Shown one piece after another: positions 6,887 through 14,526 of a stretch of 22,491 bases of DNA (positions are counted from its first letter, which is position 1; every line of letters starts with the position of its first letter). The stretch is taken from NCBI GenBank assembly GCA_021604585.1, contig BQJG01000052.1:1-22491 (forward strand). The letters are read 5' to 3'. This DNA comes from Hyphococcus sp. Lineage in GTDB: Bacteria > Pseudomonadota > Alphaproteobacteria > Caulobacterales > Parvularculaceae. Made by a program: the position numbers and the translations under genes. Below the pieces are notes generated by a model. It was not told the origin of the DNA. It saw nothing but the letters and a program-made list of their open reading frames with translations, and did not search any database.

Positions 6887-7593
6887 CTCATGGCTTCGAC
6901 CGTCTTTGCTATCCGTTCGTCTTCGTCTTTCATCAATTGCTGGTTCAGCTCGTAAGCGCGCTGGACCTCAATCAGACGGGAAACTTCGATAACGGCATTG
7001 ACGTTTGATGCTTCAACAAACCCCTGACGGAGTTTTGGAAATTCAACGGTTTGGTATTCTTCTGTGGCGCGGAAAAGATTGTCGCCTTCACGCGCCAGGG
7101 CGGTGGGTTCGATCGTCACGAGACCGAGCTTGCCGATTGGCGCGCCGTCAGCCGCGATCGATCCGTCCGGCGCGATGGTTATGCTTGCCGCTTCCGGCGG
7201 GATGGTCACAGGCGAGCCGCCATCGCCAAGCACACGGTCTCCATCAGGAGTGATAAGCAAGCCCTCGGCGTCGAGCATGAAGCTGCCCTGACGAGTGAGG
7301 CGCTCGCCGCGCGGCGTTTCAACAACAAAATATCCATCGCCATCGATGGCGACGTCAAACGTACCGCCCGTGCGGGCGAGGGAGCCGGGCGTAGCGTCAA
7401 AAAAATGTCCACCGACATTGGCCTGCGAAATGCTTCTGTCTTGTGGTTCCAGCCGCTGCACATATTCGGAAAACAAAAATCCTTCGCGGCGATAACCGGA
7501 CGTGCTGGCGTTGGCGATGTTGTTCGCGACGCTGTTCAGTTCTTTGGAAAGGCCTGCCTGTTTCGACAGCGTGACATAGATGGAATTGTTCAT
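6877..7593 (-). CDS. flgF: Flagellar proximal rod protein FlgF
   Basis: FlgF is a rod protein below FlgG. The 238-residue product starts MNNSIYVTLSKQAGLSKELN with SVANNIANASTSGYRREGF. The middle has GTFDVAIDGDGYFVVETPRG and LTRQGSFMLDAEGLLITPDG, and the end has EASNVNAVIEVSRLIEVQRA with YELNQQLMKDEDERI. These are the expected rod-protein N-terminal, core and C-terminal helices, and the short central part distinguishes FlgF from FlgG. The ATG at 7593 has GGAGGAG upstream and overlaps the stop of the large 808-residue gene (ATGA). Translation is therefore coupled to that gene, which suggests a related function for it. Confidence 0.95.
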   Translation of the reverse strand: MNNSIYVTLSKQAGLSKELNSVANNIANASTSGYRREGFLFSEYVQRLEPQDRSISQANVGGHFFDATPGSLARTGGTFDVAIDGDGYFVVETPRGERLTRQGSFMLDAEGLLITPDGDRVLGDGGSPVTIPPEAASITIAPDGSIAADGAPIGKLGLVTIEPTALAREGDNLFRATEEYQTVEFPKLRQGFVEASNVNAVIEVSRLIEVQRAYELNQQLMKDEDERIAKTVEAMRRR

Positions 7594-10016
7594 CGTCCGT
7601 CTCCTCCGGCGCTCAGGCCGCGTTCCATGAAGTCGGTTTCTTTTGTGACGCCCTTTGCAAACTCAGAAAGCAAATCGATGGCGCGAATGCTCACTGTGGG
7701 CGCGGATACGAACATGTGAGCGAGCGCCGCCAATGTTGCTGGATCTTTCGCCAGCGCTTCGCGAACCGCAGGCGACAGCGTGTTGGCGCCGGCGTTCAGA
7801 GCGGCAAGCGCAGCGCGCGATGCGGCGGTGGTTTCGCGGTCTTTTTTCGGCACGGCGGTGAACGCCTCACTGACCAGCGGCCAGTCGGCGGCGCGCCAGG
7901 CGGCGTTTGCAAGTTCATTGTCGCTGGCGCCGTCGCGCATAGCGGATTTGATCACTGCAACAGAGCCAGCGCGATCATTGAGGCGCTCATGCGCCTTAAC
8001 GGCGACAACGGAGAGGTCAGCGCTTTTCTTGCCGGCATTGACAAGGTCAAGCGCGCCATGGGCGTCGCCGCTGTTGAGATGGGAAAGCGCCCGCAGCGCG
8101 TCGCCTTGCGCACGCCAGGATTCCGGCGTGTTTTCCAGCGCGCGGTCAATCAACAAATTAGCGCCGTAGGAAGCGAGCTCTCTGGCGACTGCAATATTAA
8201 GGTCGCCATCGTCTTTCGCGTCGACAAAGTCGCGGAAATGGAAAAATGTTGAGACTGCATCGAGGCGGGTTTTATCATCCGCCAGCAGACCGTTCATAAT
8301 GAAAGACTGCGCAAGTTTCTGGCTGGCTTCGCTTGCGCCGGGGGCTGCTTTGGCCGCGGAGTCGAGAACCGCAACACCTTCATGCAGGCGGCCGGCGGTC
8401 ACGAGCGCTTTTGCGCCCGTAAATGAAGCGCGCGCCTCGGAGAGAGATGAATTGCGGCGTGAACTTTGCGCGGCGATATCATCGAGCAAGCCTTCATAGG
8501 CGGCATCAGCGCGCTTTTCATAATCCTTAGCAAGAATGGCGAGCGCCTTCGCCTGCATTGGGCCCGGTTCTTGCGCCAGCTCTTTCAATTCGTCGGAAAT
8601 GGCTGGCGCTGCGGCGTGTTGTTCGGCGGACGCATGATCGCCGGAAGTCTTTCCTACGGATGCTGCAATTTGTTCAGCGAGCAGGTTTTCCAGAACGGCG
8701 AGGGCGGGGCTGCGTTCGCGTCCACGCGCGCTGCGCGCCAGATCATAAAATTCTTTTGCGATCCCTGTGTCGCCGCGATCTATGGCGTTCAAGGCCAGCG
8801 TCTCAGCCAGTGGCGCGCGCAGAACGGCCATGACAGGGCGCAACGCTTCTACATGCTTTTCCATCATTGGCGCGACATTTTCGTCTTCGGCCTTTGCAGC
8901 CGCCGCATAGGCCATTTCCGCAAAAGCGCCGCAAGCCTGTATTGGCGCTAGCGTGCGGGTTGCGCGTGCGGCCGATCCAATCGCAATATCGGCCAATGCG
9001 CCGGCGGCAGCCAGATCGGCATCGCCTTCACGCCCGCGCGGATTAGCGATGGCGCTGGCTTCTTCAAAAAATCCAAAATGCAAATAGGCGAAGGCGAGTT
9101 CAGAAGCGGCCTCGTGGCGCTCGGCCTCATCATCGGACAAGTCAAAACTCTGACGTAGATGAGAGATAACGGAATAATCCAGCGCCTCGTCTTTCAATTC
9201 GTTGAACAGCGCGGGATCGAAGCACTTATCTTCCTCTTTGTGATCAGACTTAGTCAGCAGGACGGGCGGTCCGTCGGCATGTGTTGTGACAGGCGCCGCT
9301 GGCGCCAGGGCTGGTTTCAACGCCGAGTCAATCGCATGCTCGCGCAACTCCTTGGAATGCGGGTCGGGTGCAGGTGTAGAATGCTTTTCTTCGGTGGGTT
9401 CGGTTTTGTGTGATGCCGGCGTTGGATCGGTCGCCGCCTGTGCTGTTTGCGCAGCTTGTTGCTTTTCTTCGCGGCGTTCATCGTCGATCTTGAGTTGCAC
9501 AACGCCTTGACTGCGCGCTTCGGCGAGTAAAGCGATCATGCGGTCGCGCGCCGCACGCATATTTTCCGGCGTCTGCGGCTGGCTGTTGCGCGCATCGAGC
9601 GAGATCGGGCGTTCTTCTTCCAGCTCGTCTTCAGCGACAGTCACGGGCGATGCGTTGAAGATATCAACAACGATCGAATTTTCTGGGCTCTTAGACGTGC
9701 GAACCGGACAATCACAGGTCAGCGTAAGCACTAGTGCGCGGGTCTTGTCCGTATCGACAATACGGGCATTCAGGACGCGGTGGGCTTTGCGTTTGTCGAG
9801 AATGTCAGAGAGGTCGAACTCATAATTCTTGTCAGGGAACGTGATTTCAATCTTGCGATCAGAGGTGGCGATGCGCCAGTCGGCCGGTGCTTGGGGGATG
9901 ACCAGACGGGAATACTCGCCATGCTCTCCAGCGCGCACCGAATGCGGTTCATCCGCTGCGAAGGCCGCAGCGGAGGACAGCAATAGGGCGATCAGGAAAA
10001 ACGCTCTGGTGATCAT
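7590..10016 (-). CDS. Large periplasmic AMIN-like / helical-repeat protein of the motor operon (function unknown)
   Basis: I do not recognise a named gene. The 808-residue product has a Sec signal (MITRAFFLIALLLSSAAAFA, probable cut before ADEP). Residues 35-122 are strand-rich (SRLVIPQAPADWRI ... SIVVDIFNAS) and resemble an AMIN domain, a fold that can bind peptidoglycan. Residues 123-262 are a polar linker rich in Pro, Glu and Lys. Residues 266-808 are nearly all helix with TPR/SEL1-like pairs, for example ELAFAYLHFGFFEEA. Cysteines occur in a CDC cluster at 101-103, near 265 and in one QACGAF segment. The gene overlaps motA upstream and flgF downstream by ATGA junctions. By position it could be an analogue of rhizobial MotC, a smaller periplasmic motility protein, or a stator-to-rod scaffold. 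Both are inference. Confidence 0.85.
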   Translation of the reverse strand: MITRAFFLIALLLSSAAAFAADEPHSVRAGEHGEYSRLVIPQAPADWRIATSDRKIEITFPDKNYEFDLSDILDKRKAHRVLNARIVDTDKTRALVLTLTCDCPVRTSKSPENSIVVDIFNASPVTVAEDELEEERPISLDARNSQPQTPENMRAARDRMIALLAEARSQGVVQLKIDDERREEKQQAAQTAQAATDPTPASHKTEPTEEKHSTPAPDPHSKELREHAIDSALKPALAPAAPVTTHADGPPVLLTKSDHKEEDKCFDPALFNELKDEALDYSVISHLRQSFDLSDDEAERHEAASELAFAYLHFGFFEEASAIANPRGREGDADLAAAGALADIAIGSAARATRTLAPIQACGAFAEMAYAAAAKAEDENVAPMMEKHVEALRPVMAVLRAPLAETLALNAIDRGDTGIAKEFYDLARSARGRERSPALAVLENLLAEQIAASVGKTSGDHASAEQHAAAPAISDELKELAQEPGPMQAKALAILAKDYEKRADAAYEGLLDDIAAQSSRRNSSLSEARASFTGAKALVTAGRLHEGVAVLDSAAKAAPGASEASQKLAQSFIMNGLLADDKTRLDAVSTFFHFRDFVDAKDDGDLNIAVARELASYGANLLIDRALENTPESWRAQGDALRALSHLNSGDAHGALDLVNAGKKSADLSVVAVKAHERLNDRAGSVAVIKSAMRDGASDNELANAAWRAADWPLVSEAFTAVPKKDRETTAASRAALAALNAGANTLSPAVREALAKDPATLAALAHMFVSAPTVSIRAIDLLSEFAKGVTKETDFMERGLSAGGDGR

Positions 10017-10882
10017 GCGGCCGCCTTCTTTAATTCTTTAAGGGCTTCATCGATCGCAGCGAAATTGGGCCGGTCATGGGCGGAAATGTTCCGGCGCGCG
10101 ACTTCAACGCACATTTGCGGCGTGTGCATTTGCAGATGGGCGACGATGCATTCGCGAATGAGCTTATAGAAACGTTGTTCTTGTTCGTTTACAGCGATCA
10201 TGCGCGTCGCTAATGGGCCGACAAGAGAGTAAGCAAGAAAAACGCCGAGAAACGTTCCAACCAGCGCGCCGCCGATCATTTGCCCCAGAACTTCCGGCGG
10301 CTTGTCGATGGACGCCATTGTTTTGATGACGCCCAACACCGCCGCGACAATTCCCAGAGCGGGCAGGGCGTCTGCAATGTTCGTTAAAGCATGACCGCCA
10401 TGCAGGCTTTCGTGATGCATGGCCTCAAGCTGTTTTTCGAGCAGGTCTTCGACTTGATGAGGATTGTCGAAATTCATCAGGATTGAACGGATCGTGTCGC
10501 AGATGATGTCTGCGGCGTCATGATCCTTGGCGATCTTTGGGTAGCGTTGAAAGATTGTCGATTCGGCGGGGTTTTCAATATGTCCTTCCGCCTGCACGGG
10601 GCTTTCTTTAGCAACGCGCAGCAACTCGTACATCAGGCACAAAAGATCCTGATAGTCTTTCTTTTTCCATTTCGGACCGACCAGCGCCTTCATGATGTCG
10701 CCGCCAACATGTTTGATGGTCGCAAAATCATTGCTGACGACAAATGCGCCAATGGCTGCGCCGCCAATGATCATCATCTCGTGCGGAAGCGAGTGCATGA
10801 TAATCTCAAGCTTCCCGCCTGCGGACAGATATCCGCCGAAGACCATGACGAGAGTTATGATGATGCCGAGAATTGGTCCCAT
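10013..10882 (-). CDS. motA: Flagellar motor stator protein MotA
   Basis: MotA forms the ion-channel ring of the stator with MotB and pushes against FliG. The 289-residue protein has four membrane segments: residues 1-20, about 33-50, then the pair at about 171-193 and 202-224 after a large cytoplasmic loop. The signature ALPALGIVAAVLGVIKTM carries Pro174, and GALVGTFLGVFLAYSLVGP carries Pro223. These match the two channel prolines of E. coli MotA. The loop holds IENP, also family-typical. The ATG at 10882 has no strong ribosome site. An 88-bp gap with a hairpin separates it from motE. No motB lies in the window; instead the 808-residue gene follows with a four-base overlap. Confidence 0.95.
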   Translation of the reverse strand: MGPILGIIITLVMVFGGYLSAGGKLEIIMHSLPHEMMIIGGAAIGAFVVSNDFATIKHVGGDIMKALVGPKWKKKDYQDLLCLMYELLRVAKESPVQAEGHIENPAESTIFQRYPKIAKDHDAADIICDTIRSILMNFDNPHQVEDLLEKQLEAMHHESLHGGHALTNIADALPALGIVAAVLGVIKTMASIDKPPEVLGQMIGGALVGTFLGVFLAYSLVGPLATRMIAVNEQEQRFYKLIRECIVAHLQMHTPQMCVEVARRNISAHDRPNFAAIDEALKELKKAAA

Positions 10883-10907
10883 GTTCGCCCGCGTAGAGTG
10901 TGAAAAA

Positions 10908-10927
10908 GTTTAACTAATCGCTTAACC
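10908..10927. promoter_or_regulatory. CtrA-like double TTAA motif upstream of motA
   Basis: Two TTAA units lie at 10910-10913 and 10922-10925, the second extended to TTAACC. The spacing is eight bases, one more than the seven of the usual CtrA site (TTAA-N7-TTAA). It lies 27-45 bases before the motA start. In Caulobacter, CtrA controls early flagellar operons, so the motif is plausible but imperfect. Confidence 0.3.
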
Positions 10928-10930
10928 TGT

Positions 10931-10961
10931 ATTTCATGAAGAAGTTAATCTTCACTGAAAT
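10931..10961. repeat. Hairpin between motE-like gene and motA
   Basis: ATTTCATGAAGA (10931-10942) pairs with TCTTCA-C-TGAAAT (10949-10961) across an AGTTAA loop. This gives twelve base pairs with one bulged base. It starts nine bases after the motE-like stop on the minus strand. No T-run follows directly, so it is not a classic intrinsic terminator; it could be an RNA-processing or 3'-end-stabilising stem. Confidence 0.55.
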
Positions 10962-10970
10962 AGCGCGGGT

Positions 10971-11513
10971 TTATTGTTCGATTTGCTGGGTGCGATTAGC
11001 GAGGATGACGCTGACGAGATACGCCTTTTGGGAGTCCATATTCGCGACGACCAGGGCGGCTTGTTCATTATTCATTGATGAAATTAAACCAGCTGCAAAT
11101 TTTGCATCCATCTCATTGATGATCTGGCCGGCTTGCGCGGGCTTCATGCCTTCATAGATTGCGGCGAGTTTTTGAATGTCCGCGTTGCGCGCATCCTGCA
11201 CGATCTGGATGTTCGACTGCAGCTTTTCATTGGCGACTTCGAGTTCTTTCAGCCGTTTATCGACTTGCGCTTCATAGGTTTTCAATTCGGACTCGCGGTC
11301 GGCAATCGCCGTCTCCCGGCTGTCGAGAGAATACATGCGATCTTTTACGGCCGCGGCTAACTCGCCATCGACGCACGAGGCGACACTGGCGATATTGCTG
11401 GCGTTGGGGCCAAGCGACGGTTTGCCCACGGCTTCGGACGCAAGCACGGCGATGCGGCCGACAAACGAGCCGAAAAAGACGACGCCAAGAACGAGGAGCG
11501 CTCTGGTTTTCAT
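10971..11513 (-). CDS. MotE-like protein (MgtE N-domain type)
   Basis: This 180-residue protein has an N-terminal signal or anchor (MKTRALLVLGVVFFGSFVGR). A charged coiled coil at about residues 60-115 (YEAQVDKRLKELEVANEKLQ) follows. A C-terminal helical domain contains KLAAIYEGMKPAQAGQIINE and AAGLISSMNNEQAALVVANM. This last part is the repeat type found in the cytoplasmic N-domain of MgtE and in MotE, a periplasmic chaperone of the rhizobial motility protein MotC. That link is of interest because a large periplasmic protein is encoded just past motA. The ATG at 11513 lies three bases after the upstream stop. Assignment to the MotE-like family is good; a chaperone role is inferred. Confidence 0.8.
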   Translation of the reverse strand: MKTRALLVLGVVFFGSFVGRIAVLASEAVGKPSLGPNASNIASVASCVDGELAAAVKDRMYSLDSRETAIADRESELKTYEAQVDKRLKELEVANEKLQSNIQIVQDARNADIQKLAAIYEGMKPAQAGQIINEMDAKFAAGLISSMNNEQAALVVANMDSQKAYLVSVILANRTQQIEQ

Positions 11514-11516
11514 GAC

Positions 11517-12110
11517 TTACCCAGCGCGCTTTCTCATTTGACGAACATTACGGGCCTGCATCAGCGCCGCAGTGACTTTTGACGTGTTTTTGGCGCGGAC
11601 GGATTTCGGCGCCGCCTCTTCTTCATCGTCGAGATAGGAAACGACGTCGTCTGCGTCGCCATTTGGAACAGTGCGCGTGCCGGGGCCGTCCGGATCAGGA
11701 CCATCCATGAGGAAGAAATCAATTTGTTCATCAAGCCGGTCTTGAAGCGCGCGCGCTTTTGCAAGGCGTTTTTCCAGCTCTGCACCGGCGTTTCCGGACG
11801 CTTCATTGACGTCACGGATGGCGATTTCAGCGAGTTCGCTGATGACGTCGATCATCTCGGTCAGTTGCGGCAGGATGTCTTTTGTCTCTTCGATCAGCGG
11901 CGAAAGTTCGGCGATGGACTGCGCGCTTGATTCTTTAGCGAGGCTTACCGTTGCGCGCGCCTGATCGACCGTATGCGACATGGTCGCGATCGTGGCGCCA
12001 AGGCCCTTTTCAGTGCTTTTGAGCGCTTCGAGTTTGCGGCTCAGGATGAAACAGTAAAATGTTGCGGCGCCTGACGCGGCAAGCAACATGAAATCGATGA
12101 TCATCTCCAT
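11517..12110 (-). CDS. DUF6468-like flagellar-operon membrane protein
   Basis: This 197-residue protein has one N-terminal membrane segment (residues 4-24, IIDFMLLAASGAATFYCFIL). A helical, coiled-coil-like region with KLEALKSTEKGLGATIATMS and long acidic helices follows. The tail is charged, with an acidic patch DDEEEAAPKS and a basic end (NVRQMRKRAG). I match it to the DUF6468 type, known only as a conserved neighbour of flagellar genes in alphaproteobacteria; the biochemical role is unknown. AGAGG upstream supports the ATG at 12110, eleven bases after the fliL stop. It is transcribed with fliL-2 and the motE-like gene. Confidence 0.7.
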   Translation of the reverse strand: MEMIIDFMLLAASGAATFYCFILSRKLEALKSTEKGLGATIATMSHTVDQARATVSLAKESSAQSIAELSPLIEETKDILPQLTEMIDVISELAEIAIRDVNEASGNAGAELEKRLAKARALQDRLDEQIDFFLMDGPDPDGPGTRTVPNGDADDVVSYLDDEEEAAPKSVRAKNTSKVTAALMQARNVRQMRKRAG

Positions 12111-12121
12111 TTGAGAGCCTC

Positions 12122-12871
12122 TTAGGTTAGAATGAATTCAGTGATGAGGACGTTGGTGACTTCAGCGTCCGGCACAATGGCGCGAATGCGCCGCAAAATT
12201 TGAGAACGAAGCCGCGACATGGCCGCAGGGTCTTCAAGCACGGCGACATCGACGGAACGCAGATAGGTATTGAGGACGTCTTGAACATAGGGGCCGCTAT
12301 CTTGAAGCGCGGCCGCGCCGTCATCATTCGTTTCCAGAACCAGCGATACTTTCAAATGTTTTGACCGGCCAATCGGCTGGATCGAAACGATCATCGGCTC
12401 AAGCACCAGGAAAGTTGCGTGTTCTGAATGCTGAACTTCGCCGATCGGCTTGAGCGTGCTTTCCGCACTGTCGCCGCCGCCATGCCCGCCGGAAGATTTT
12501 TTCTTTTCTTTCTTGCCGTGGCCTGAATCATTGCTGCTTTTGTTGCCGCCATGATCGTCAGCGTCGTCTTCAGCGCAATCCATTGCTGCGTCAGCATGCG
12601 TTGCTTCATCGCCATGCGCCGCATCTTCTCCATGGCTTTTGGATTCACCATGTTCGTCAACTTCTGATGCAATGCATCCGGCTGCATCGCCCGAACCGCC
12701 GGGCGCCAAAACAAACGCCGCGCCGCCGGCGACGCCAGCGGCGACAACAGCGGCCGCGACCATGGGAATTAGCCCAAGGCCTTTCTTTTTTGCTGTTTCC
12801 TCACCCTCGACGTCGCCTTCCGGCGCATCGCTTTCGGGTTCGGCTTTTTCTGGCTTTGCATCTTTCGACAC
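12122..12871 (-). CDS. fliL: Flagellar basal-body protein FliL, copy 2, with His-rich linker
   Basis: This is a stator-associated inner-membrane protein. From a GTG at 12871 it has 249 residues: a cytoplasmic acidic start (MSKDAKPEKAEPESD), a membrane segment at about 32-56, a long linker, and a C-terminal FliL domain with ATFLVLEPMIVSIQP, LKVSLVLE and the canonical end VTNVLITEFILT. The linker holds seven His, two Cys and many acidic residues, plus DSGHGKKEKKKSSGGHGGG, echoed in the other FliL at 4275-4787. The start is uncertain: an ATG at 12904 would add 11 residues, and no candidate has a good ribosome site. I prefer 12871 because the protein start then looks natural. fliM, the usual next gene after fliL, is missing. 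Confidence 0.85.
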   Translation of the reverse strand: MSKDAKPEKAEPESDAPEGDVEGEETAKKKGLGLIPMVAAAVVAAGVAGGAAFVLAPGGSGDAAGCIASEVDEHGESKSHGEDAAHGDEATHADAAMDCAEDDADDHGGNKSSNDSGHGKKEKKKSSGGHGGGDSAESTLKPIGEVQHSEHATFLVLEPMIVSIQPIGRSKHLKVSLVLETNDDGAAALQDSGPYVQDVLNTYLRSVDVAVLEDPAAMSRLRSQILRRIRAIVPDAEVTNVLITEFILT

Positions 12872-12916
12872 AGGACTGCACCCATAAATTGCTGGGCGCA
12901 CCATATACAACCAAAC

Positions 12917-12963
12917 GTAAACCCTTATTTAATCAAACCCCGGGAAATTAACCAAGAAATTTC
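12917..12963. promoter_or_regulatory. Divergent fliL/fliF control region with CtrA-like motifs
   Basis: On the minus strand TTAA-ATAAGGG-TTTAC (12932-12917) differs from the CtrA consensus TTAA-N7-TTAAC by one base. A TTAACC box lies on the plus strand at 12948-12953. GAAATT at 12944-12949 and AATTTC at 12958-12963 form an inverted repeat. A weak sigma-70-like pair, TTGGTT (12955-12950) and TTAAAT (12932-12927) with a 17-base spacer, could drive fliL. CtrA control of fliL and fliF is known in Caulobacter; here it is inferred from motifs only. Confidence 0.4.
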
Positions 12964-13008
12964 AGAACTGCGTTTTTCGCGCAGATCGATCGAATTGGTG
13001 GTCCGGTA

Positions 13009-14526
13009 ATGCTCAAACTTGCGTCTGTCTGGAATGAAATGTCGATGTCGCGCAAGGCGATCCTCGTCGTTGTTTTGGGTGCGACTTTGCTGGTCTTTTC
13101 GGCTGTGATGAACTTCGCCGCAAAGCCCCGCATGGCCTTTCTTTACGGAGGTCTTGACGCGTCCGCCTCTGGCGATGTGCTGAGCGCGCTGGAGACGATG
13201 GATGTCGACCCGGAAGTGCGCGGCGATGCGATCTATGTGCCGGAGAACCAGCGCGACGCATTGCGCATGGCGCTGGCCCGTCAGGGCCTGCCGCAACAGG
13301 GGCAGCCGGGGTTTGAACTTCTTGACCAATTAAATGGCTTTGCAACCACTTCCGAAATGTTTGACGCCGCCTATTGGCGCGCCAAGGAGGGCGAATTGGC
13401 CCGGACTTTGTTGGCGACCCCGGGCGTAAAATCGGCGCGCGTGCACATTGCGGTTCCGAAAGCATCCTCATTCGCCCGCCGCCGGCGCCCGCCCAGCGCG
13501 TCCGCAACCATCACTATGAGCCGCGGCCGTCTCGACATGCAGCATGCGACCGCCATGCGCTATCTGATCGCGCTTGCCGTTCCGGATATGCAGGTCGAGC
13601 AAGTGGCGATCATCGACAGCGTCAATGGCGTTGTCCTGAAGCCGGGCGCCAGTGATCCGATGATCCAGTCCGAAGGCGACAGCCTCGACCGTGAACGTCA
13701 TATGGAAGCGAGCCTTGTCGATCTTCTTGAGGCGCGTGTCGGTCCGGGCAACGCCCGCGTGACCGTATCGCTCGACATTGACCGCGAGCATGAAACCGTT
13801 TCCGAGCGCATACTCGATCCGGAAAGCCGGGTGATGATGGGCCGCGAAACCAATGACATGCAGCAATCCGACACGGGTGGCGCGTCGGGCGCGGTGACGG
13901 TCGCCAGTAATTTGCCTGAGGGTGATGTTGGCGGCGGCGCCTCGCAATCGAGTTCTTCGCGGTCGGAAACCAAAGAACAAACGCGCTTTGATATTTCTGA
14001 AGTGAACCGTCAGCGCGAAAAAATGCCAGGCGCCATTGCGCGCGTGCATGTGGCCGTGCTGGTCAATGACGCACCGGCCGCAGAAGGCGCAGCGCCGGTC
14101 GCACGCACCGAAGCGGAGCTTCAATCGATCCGTGAACTTATCACCGCATCTGTCGGATTCAATGAAGCGCGCGGCGATATTGTGACGGTGAAGTCAATGC
14201 CGTTCCACGAATTTGAAGTGGTCGAAACACCGGAAGAAACTGGCGGGATCATGCTCTGGGCGCAGCAAAACGTCATGTCGATCCTGCAGATCTTTATTCC
14301 AGCGATCGTCGTCATCGTGCTTGGCATGTTTGTGCTGAAGCCGGTGCTGACACAGGACATTTCTGGCGCCGCCGCCGGCGCCGCGCCAGCCTTGCTGACT
14401 GCGGAGGCGTCGCCGAATGCTGCGAAGTCGCCATTGGAGGAATTGCGCGATTTGAGCTCCTCAAACAAGGAGGCGACGGCGACGCTTCTCAAAGAATGGC
14501 TCGGCGATACAGAACGGGCGGCATAA
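13009..14526 (+). CDS. fliF: Flagellar MS-ring protein FliF
   Basis: FliF is the membrane ring on which the motor and export gate are built. The 505-residue protein has two membrane segments, about residues 14-36 and 422-445. Between them is the periplasmic part with ring-building motifs: AFLYGGLDASASGDVLSALE, then RMALARQGLPQQGQPGFELL, TTSEMFDAAYWRAKEGELAR and TPGVKSARVHIAVPKASSF. The C-terminal tail ELRDLSSSNKEATATLLKEW is the segment that normally contacts FliG. The length is at the short end for the family. The ATG at 13009 has a weak GGTGG upstream. It heads a five-gene operon, but fliG is not next to it as in most bacteria. Confidence 0.96.
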   Translation: MLKLASVWNEMSMSRKAILVVVLGATLLVFSAVMNFAAKPRMAFLYGGLDASASGDVLSALETMDVDPEVRGDAIYVPENQRDALRMALARQGLPQQGQPGFELLDQLNGFATTSEMFDAAYWRAKEGELARTLLATPGVKSARVHIAVPKASSFARRRRPPSASATITMSRGRLDMQHATAMRYLIALAVPDMQVEQVAIIDSVNGVVLKPGASDPMIQSEGDSLDRERHMEASLVDLLEARVGPGNARVTVSLDIDREHETVSERILDPESRVMMGRETNDMQQSDTGGASGAVTVASNLPEGDVGGGASQSSSSRSETKEQTRFDISEVNRQREKMPGAIARVHVAVLVNDAPAAEGAAPVARTEAELQSIRELITASVGFNEARGDIVTVKSMPFHEFEVVETPEETGGIMLWAQQNVMSILQIFIPAIVVIVLGMFVLKPVLTQDISGAAAGAAPALLTAEASPNAAKSPLEELRDLSSSNKEATATLLKEWLGDTERAA

